From Trichobilharzia regenti (Eukaryota; Platyhelminthes; Trematoda; Strigeidida; Schistosomatidae), in assembly GCA_944472135.2 (NCBI GenBank), contig OX235263.1, positions 11,701,517 to 11,765,516 of the forward strand: 64,000 nt of DNA, in the 5' to 3' direction. Positions within the stretch are counted from its first letter, which is position 1. Each line of letters begins with the position of its first letter. A program made the position numbers and the translations under genes. This document shows positions 59,630 to 64,000 of the stretch, one piece after another. Below the pieces are notes generated by a model. It was given only the letters and a program-made list of their open reading frames with translations, did not search any database and had not been told where the DNA came from.

Positions 59630-61023
59630 TTGTCCTATATCATAATATGGTCTCTACTTTAAATAGAGGAGCTAATTACGTTCGGTGTGCCTTCCTTGAC
59701 TACACATCTGCATTTGACTCTGTACCTAGGTCTCTCTTGCTAACAAAGCTTGCTGCAACACAGGCTTAGAGCTGGACAAATAAGTGGTTGCATTCCTATT
59801 TTTCTGATAAGAAGCAGTACATCGTCTACAATAAAAAGTCCTCCAATACCTCAATTACTTTAGTTGGTGTTCTTCAAGGTGCTATTCTTTCTCCTTTTCT
59901 GCATTCCTTTTTCTTATATGATTTGACCCATTCTGATATAGCCAATTTTGTTAAGTATGCTGATGGCCTCTCGGTTTCTATGCCTGTCAACTCTCAGTCA
60001 GATTGTTCCAAATTAAATAACTTCCTGTCGGAAATTAGTCAGTGGTCCTCTTCAAACGGTCTTAAGCTGAATCCGTCTGAATATCAGGTAGTCAATTTCA
60101 CTTTCAGACGAAAACGTGACCTACAACAACTAGCTAGTTTGCATGGCTTCAATATCATTGACGGCATAGAGGTTAAAAATACATCTAATGTCAAGTACCT
60201 TGGGCTGAGTATTTCCTCCGATCTTTCTGGTCTTCCCACATCTTGCTAGTTACTAGAAAGATGTTTTGCTTGACGTTTTACATTAGAAAGTTTAGGCAGT
60301 ATGGTATAAAGCAGTCTTCGCTTTCTCAGTTCGTCAATTCTCGTATTCTACCCATCCCCCTTTACTGCTCCCCATTAATCTTTCCTGGACTACTTAAGAA
60401 AGACTTTGCTTTGCTGAGAAGGGCATTAAAAGACGTTTGTAGGGCAAGTGGGATATCGTTAAACCAACTGGTTAACACTATTGTGGGTAGACATATAATG
60501 TCATGTGAGAAACTAGAAAATACAATATTGTCAGACCCCGACCATCCTCTCTACACCCAGCTGTCTCCTTGCATTTCATCTGGTAGAACTAGAAGCAGCT
60601 ATAGGAGGCTGGCTATATGCTAGGACTACCAAGTACAAACACTCCACAATACCATATCTGGCACAGCTATTATGTGATGAGAAATCGGCTACGTATGACA
60701 CGATCAACCTACTGCGGCACTCTAACAAACAGTTCCATTAGTTTTTGTTTTCCTTTCCTCGTTACTATTACACTGTTGTTCTCATCTTCTATTACACACT
60801 AATTTTATATTTCATATCTTGTGGTGCATTGTTTTGAAATGTAAACGCAACGCTGTTCATTCAATTTCCTTTTATTTGTCTTTTTTTGGTTGTTGCTGTT
60901 TGATTTTAAAATCTTATAAAATTTATGAGGTGATTAGATGCAGTATATTGTAGTGCACGCTGAAAATTCCATACCTGTATCACAAATAGTTTTTGGAATA
61001 AAGCTGTTATTATTATTATTAAA
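59630..61023 (+). pseudogene. CR1-type LINE, frameshifted RT
   Basis: Frames 59788-60249 and 60243-60623 cover the RT from after motif A to the C-terminus; 'GVLQGAILSPFLHS' (GVPQG changed), 'KYADGLSVS' (YADD changed to YADG, active site lost) and 'SSYRRLAIC'. Earlier, 59690-59720 encodes 'AFLDYTSAFDSVPR' followed by a stop at 59766. 3' UTR and (ATT)n tail at 61009-61023. Very similar to 31521 but inactive. Confidence 0.88.
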
Positions 61024-61054
61024 AAAACGCCACTTGAATCAATTATAAACTATA

Positions 61055-61417
61055 AACAGTTGTCCAGTTCCATGTGTATTTATATATTCACCTGCTCCTA
61101 CAGATCTTGGTGTAAAGAACGTTTTAAATTTGACACTAGTAAAAAGTGTGATGTGTCTAGTCCTGTCCCTGCTTCAGACTGAATCTCATCAGTCCAGTTT
61201 GCAATGTGGCTACCACTCCTGGTAGCTCGCCATCACTGCGCACAGTGGTATACATAGTATATAAGGACCACGCAGGCTCTGATTCATTCTTTAGGATAGT
61301 CTTAAAGTTCCGACAGAGTCTTCCTAAAGGGGTAAGAATGTGTTTGTTTCGGATTTCGGAAGCTTTGACAGTACACAGTATGAAGCTACAACTTCGTGTG
61401 ATTTGCAGAACCTTTTT
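61055..61417 (+). pseudogene. PLE EN remnant split by SINE-beta
   Basis: 61065-61105 encodes 'SSMCIYIFTCSY'; 61240-61417 encodes 'YKDHAGSDSFFRIVLKFRQSLPKGVRMCLFR' (in pieces) and 'SEALTVHSMKLQLRV', the EN C-terminus. The YIG-Arg-Glu part is missing and a SINE-beta fragment sits between. Confidence 0.7.
61118..61255 (-). mobile_element. SINE-beta fragment
   Basis: 'gacactagtaaaaagtgtgatg', 'tctagtcctgtccctgcttcag' and 'gtggctaccactcctggtagc' are the minus-strand upstream block of SINE-beta. No ribozyme in the fragment. Confidence 0.65.
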
Positions 61418-61724
61418 CCGTTTTGTTTCAACTTTACTTTATGGGATTCTTATACCATTTCATTCATCTTTTATTGGATTTGAACATGATAAATGCACAG
61501 ATTCACACATCTCCGGAAGCACTTCATCTCCCTATCTTATTTATTTAACGCATATATGTTAAACTTTATTTCCACCTTTCTTTACTTACTGCTATTTTTA
61601 ATCAATTTTGCAATTCATAATCATCCAAAGCAAAATTGCAGGGCTGTAGTATTTCTACTCACTGTCAAATTTTGACTCACACTTTAAAACTACTTCTCAT
61701 TGTTTACTGTAATTCATATACCGT
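61418..61724. other. PLE terminal-like flank
   Basis: AT-rich; frames at 61493-61675 not meaningful. Confidence 0.4.
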
Positions 61725-61910
61725 GCGTCGGTGGCACAGTGGTTAGGACTCTCGTCGATTGTACACATGGTCCGATCTCCTGCCGATGCACACCTGATAT
61801 CTATGGTCGGCCTGCGAAATTTCGCCTACCGATATCCATGCTGAAAATTCCATACTTGTACCAAAAATACGGTGTGGAATGAAACTGTAATAAAAATAAA
61901 AAAATAAATA
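61725..61910 (+). mobile_element. SINE-C
   Basis: Head 'gtcggtggcacagtggttag', box B damaged ('tccgatctcctg'), 'acacctgatatctatggtcgg' block, tail 'atgctgaaaattccatactt' and 'tgtaccaaaaatac', then (AAAT)n. Closest to 16316. Confidence 0.8.
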
Positions 61911-62369
61911 AAGCTGGTGACATTCTTGCCAGGGTAAAAGAAGCAAGGCTCCGTGAGGGGTTAGCGATCCTATCATCACGGAATATCAATCCATTCTCTA
62001 CGCAAAAACTTCGAAGTACAACGAAAGAATAAAGAAAAGCAGACGTATTCTTAGCTAGCATTAAAGCAATAGAATGATGCAGGCTGATGAAATCGCATGG
62101 GGCAGCCATTCAGCCGTACTGGTTATTTTACACGAATGCGAAAATAATCAGGGAGACATAGAATATCCACATTATGTTCAAAGAAATAAAAAGATTCGTT
62201 ATATAAGTACAAGGAATCATTTTGAGAACAAATGGAATGCAAGCGGATTCACCAAAATGGTTAACTGGAGCATTAATAATCTACTCCTGTTACCTAGACG
62301 ACAGTGACAAGCCCACTGATAGATAGACTAGGTATCATGACATCACTAACAGCATCAAAATCTCTCTCA
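61911..62369. other. No feature recognised
   Basis: Frames at 61801-62109 (minus) and 62074-62307 show no motif. Confidence 0.4.
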
Positions 62370-62450
62370 TGCAGCAAAATAACATCAAGATTTGATAACC
62401 TATACTCCACTTGAAACCAATGGGAATAATAATAACAATAATAAATACAA
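62370..62450 (+). mobile_element. RTE-type LINE 3' tip
   Basis: 'tactccacttgaaaccaatggg' then (AAT)n. Confidence 0.55.
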
Positions 62451-63155
62451 GATTTATAAAAAAATATACGGTCTTATGAGTTAGTAGAAGTATTTCCCAC
62501 CTTGTCTATTCAATCTTTGTCATAATTTGTAGACAGATTATTCTTATTATTAATATTTTTTATTGTTAACTGTTACTGTTGTTGTTTATCTGTTGCCTAG
62601 ATTTTGTTTTGTCACATCAATAAGATTAAATCTACAATTTTAAACTTTTGATTGTGTACAATGTTCAATGTAGCAACTTTCACTACATCTATTCAATTAT
62701 ATATATATATATATATTTATATCCGCTGGATATCTGAAGGATTGTAGAATAAATTACAAGCTTACTTTATATATTTTTTATTATCCGCCCTTTTATTACG
62801 TTTTATTGTATTTATTGGAGTATAACTGGTCCAAAATAGATGAACATATTTATATCATATGAATATATAAGCTTAAATAAAAACGTCGTATAAACTCACA
62901 GTGATAAAAACAGGATATATAAATATAGGGATACACGTATTTCTTTAACCTGAGGTCTTGTTATTATAAATCTTAACATGAGATATATATGACTGATAAC
63001 AAAAAAGACGTCAGATATCACAAACTAACGTGAATATGAACAGGGAGTTAATCTTCAGTGTTTTATGCGTGATATGAATATTACATTTTTTTAAAATGAA
63101 TAAATGACTTTTATTGTTATTTTTTTTAAAAGGTCTTAATCATTATTATTATTAT
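62451..63155. other. AT-rich spacer, (TA)n
   Basis: No gene. (TA)n at 62697-62716; very AT-rich throughout. Confidence 0.5.
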
Positions 63156-63159
63156 TATT

Positions 63160-63232
63160 AGTGCGTCCACCGTTTCACTGGTAGTATGCTTGCCAACTAC
63201 ACTCGTGGTCCGATTCTGTTTCCGAGGCCAGT
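63160..63232 (+). mobile_element. tRNA-like SINE head remnant
   Basis: 'gtgcgtccaccgtttcac' and 'cactcgtggtccgattctg' resemble the SINE-R/SINE-C head. The tail is replaced at 63235 by the (ATT)n end of an RTE-type LINE on the minus strand. Confidence 0.45.
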
Positions 63233-63234
63233 TA

Positions 63235-64000
63235 TTATTATTATTATTTCCTTTAATTCCTAGAAGAACATAGGGCTTCAGCCATGCGTCTCTATTGGGT
63301 TTGGTTCTCTGCCAACATTTTCACTCCGCTACAAGTCTGCCAGCATGTTTTCATCTCCTCTTCACATGACCTCCTCTAAGTCACCCTCACACTGACGATC
63401 AACTCGCCGCTTCTTATTCACGTTCCACTCGAGCAACGGCTTGGCTCGTGATCTCACTTGATGGTTTCTTCAAAATATGGCCAGCCAATCCACCTCCATT
63501 TCTTCCTGCGTATTTGTTGCACAATCGGTTCCTGATTGGTTCGCTTATTGCCAGAGATCCCTATCGCTGATCCTTTCTGGCCACCTGCTCTTGAGTGAAG
63601 TATTGAGCGAAGACAGCTGTTAATGAAGGTCTGAAGTTTGTTTGAGATGCTCTTTATGACGCGCCAAGTCTCTGATCCGTATAGTAAGTAGCACTGATTT
63701 CACATTGGTTTTGATATCCTCGTCAGTTCCGCTTGTAGTTGAAACGATGCTTCCAAGATAGGTAGGTAGGTAAATGAGGTTGTTTCTTTCAGGTTCCTCC
63801 CATTTATGCTGGCTGATTGTCGTCTGTTGTTGTTGTTTCTGTTGCTATTGGCCAGGAATCTTCATCACCTCCATCTTCTCTATGTTCACCTTAAATCCTA
63901 TCTTCTCTGGATGCTTCTTCTGCCAACTTATTGCTTTTCCCTTGCATATCTTCCAGTTTGTGGGAAACCAGACATGTATCATTGGCGAAGTCCAGATCCT
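63235..64000 (-). pseudogene. RTE-type LINE fragment, runs off the window
   Basis: 3' end 'cctttaattcctagaagaac' at 63250; C-terminal coding around 63300-63700 ('ttcttcctgcgtatttgttgca', 'ccagagatccctatcgctg'); then the 'FTYLG' region and toward the RT core at the right edge. Frameshifted. Very close to 45000-45720. Confidence 0.8.

Overview
The window looks like intergenic DNA from a blood fluke (Schistosoma or a close trematode relative). The reasons are low GC, no recognisable host exon or structural RNA gene, and a very dense layer of nested retroelements. The clearest marker is several copies of an Smα-type SINE carrying a hammerhead ribozyme (HHR), a combination described in schistosomes. 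The species is an inference; no host gene anchors it.

Names used below. PLE-A to PLE-E are Penelope-like elements (PLE reverse transcriptase (RT) plus GIY-YIG endonuclease (EN)); 'terminal region' means their pLTR-like end. 'CR1-type LINE' is a non-LTR element with a CR1/jockey-like RT and an (ATT)n tail. 'RTE-type LINE' is an RTE-like element with an (AAT)n tail. SINE-alpha is the Smα-like hammerhead SINE, and SINE-beta is a second hammerhead SINE. SINE-R and SINE-C share one tRNA-like head but carry different 3' tails.

Layout. 1-735: SINE-alpha copies. 722-2350: PLE-D and PLE-C remnants. 2694-6600: SINE-R, CR1-type LINE, a long PLE-B copy and an RTE-type LINE. 6615-7425: inverted pair of SINE-beta. 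7958-13060: tandem PLE-A array with the only long open PLE reading frame (8658-10865). 13062-16500: CR1-type LINE, a solo Gypsy LTR and SINEs. 17440-23085: RTE, PLE-A, PLE-C, PLE-D. 24610-31060: PLE-A fragments, SINEs and a PLE-B copy with inverted ends. 31521-33090: CR1-type LINE with a nearly open RT. 33255-38265: PLE-A with inverted ends, then duplicated RTE copies. 38410-50530: PLE, SINE and RTE remnants, including a hammerhead inverted repeat at 42787-43015. 50888-54693: PLE-A and PLE-E remnants. 54694-59226: a young Ty3/Gypsy LTR retrotransposon on the minus strand, inserted into a PLE-A copy. 59630-64000: CR1-type LINE, PLE, SINE-C and RTE.

How the parts fit. Two LINE types supply RT. 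SINE-R ends like the RTE-type LINE and SINE-C ends like the CR1-type LINE, so one tRNA head appears to have been coupled to two mobilising machineries. SINE-alpha, SINE-beta and at least four PLE families each carry a hammerhead or hammerhead-like ribozyme at a comparable position. Most copies are truncated or frameshifted. Only the PLE-A ORF and the Gypsy pol ORF remain long and open. All calls come from reading the sequence; no database search was run, and family boundaries are accurate to roughly 10-50 bases unless a target-site duplication (TSD) is given.
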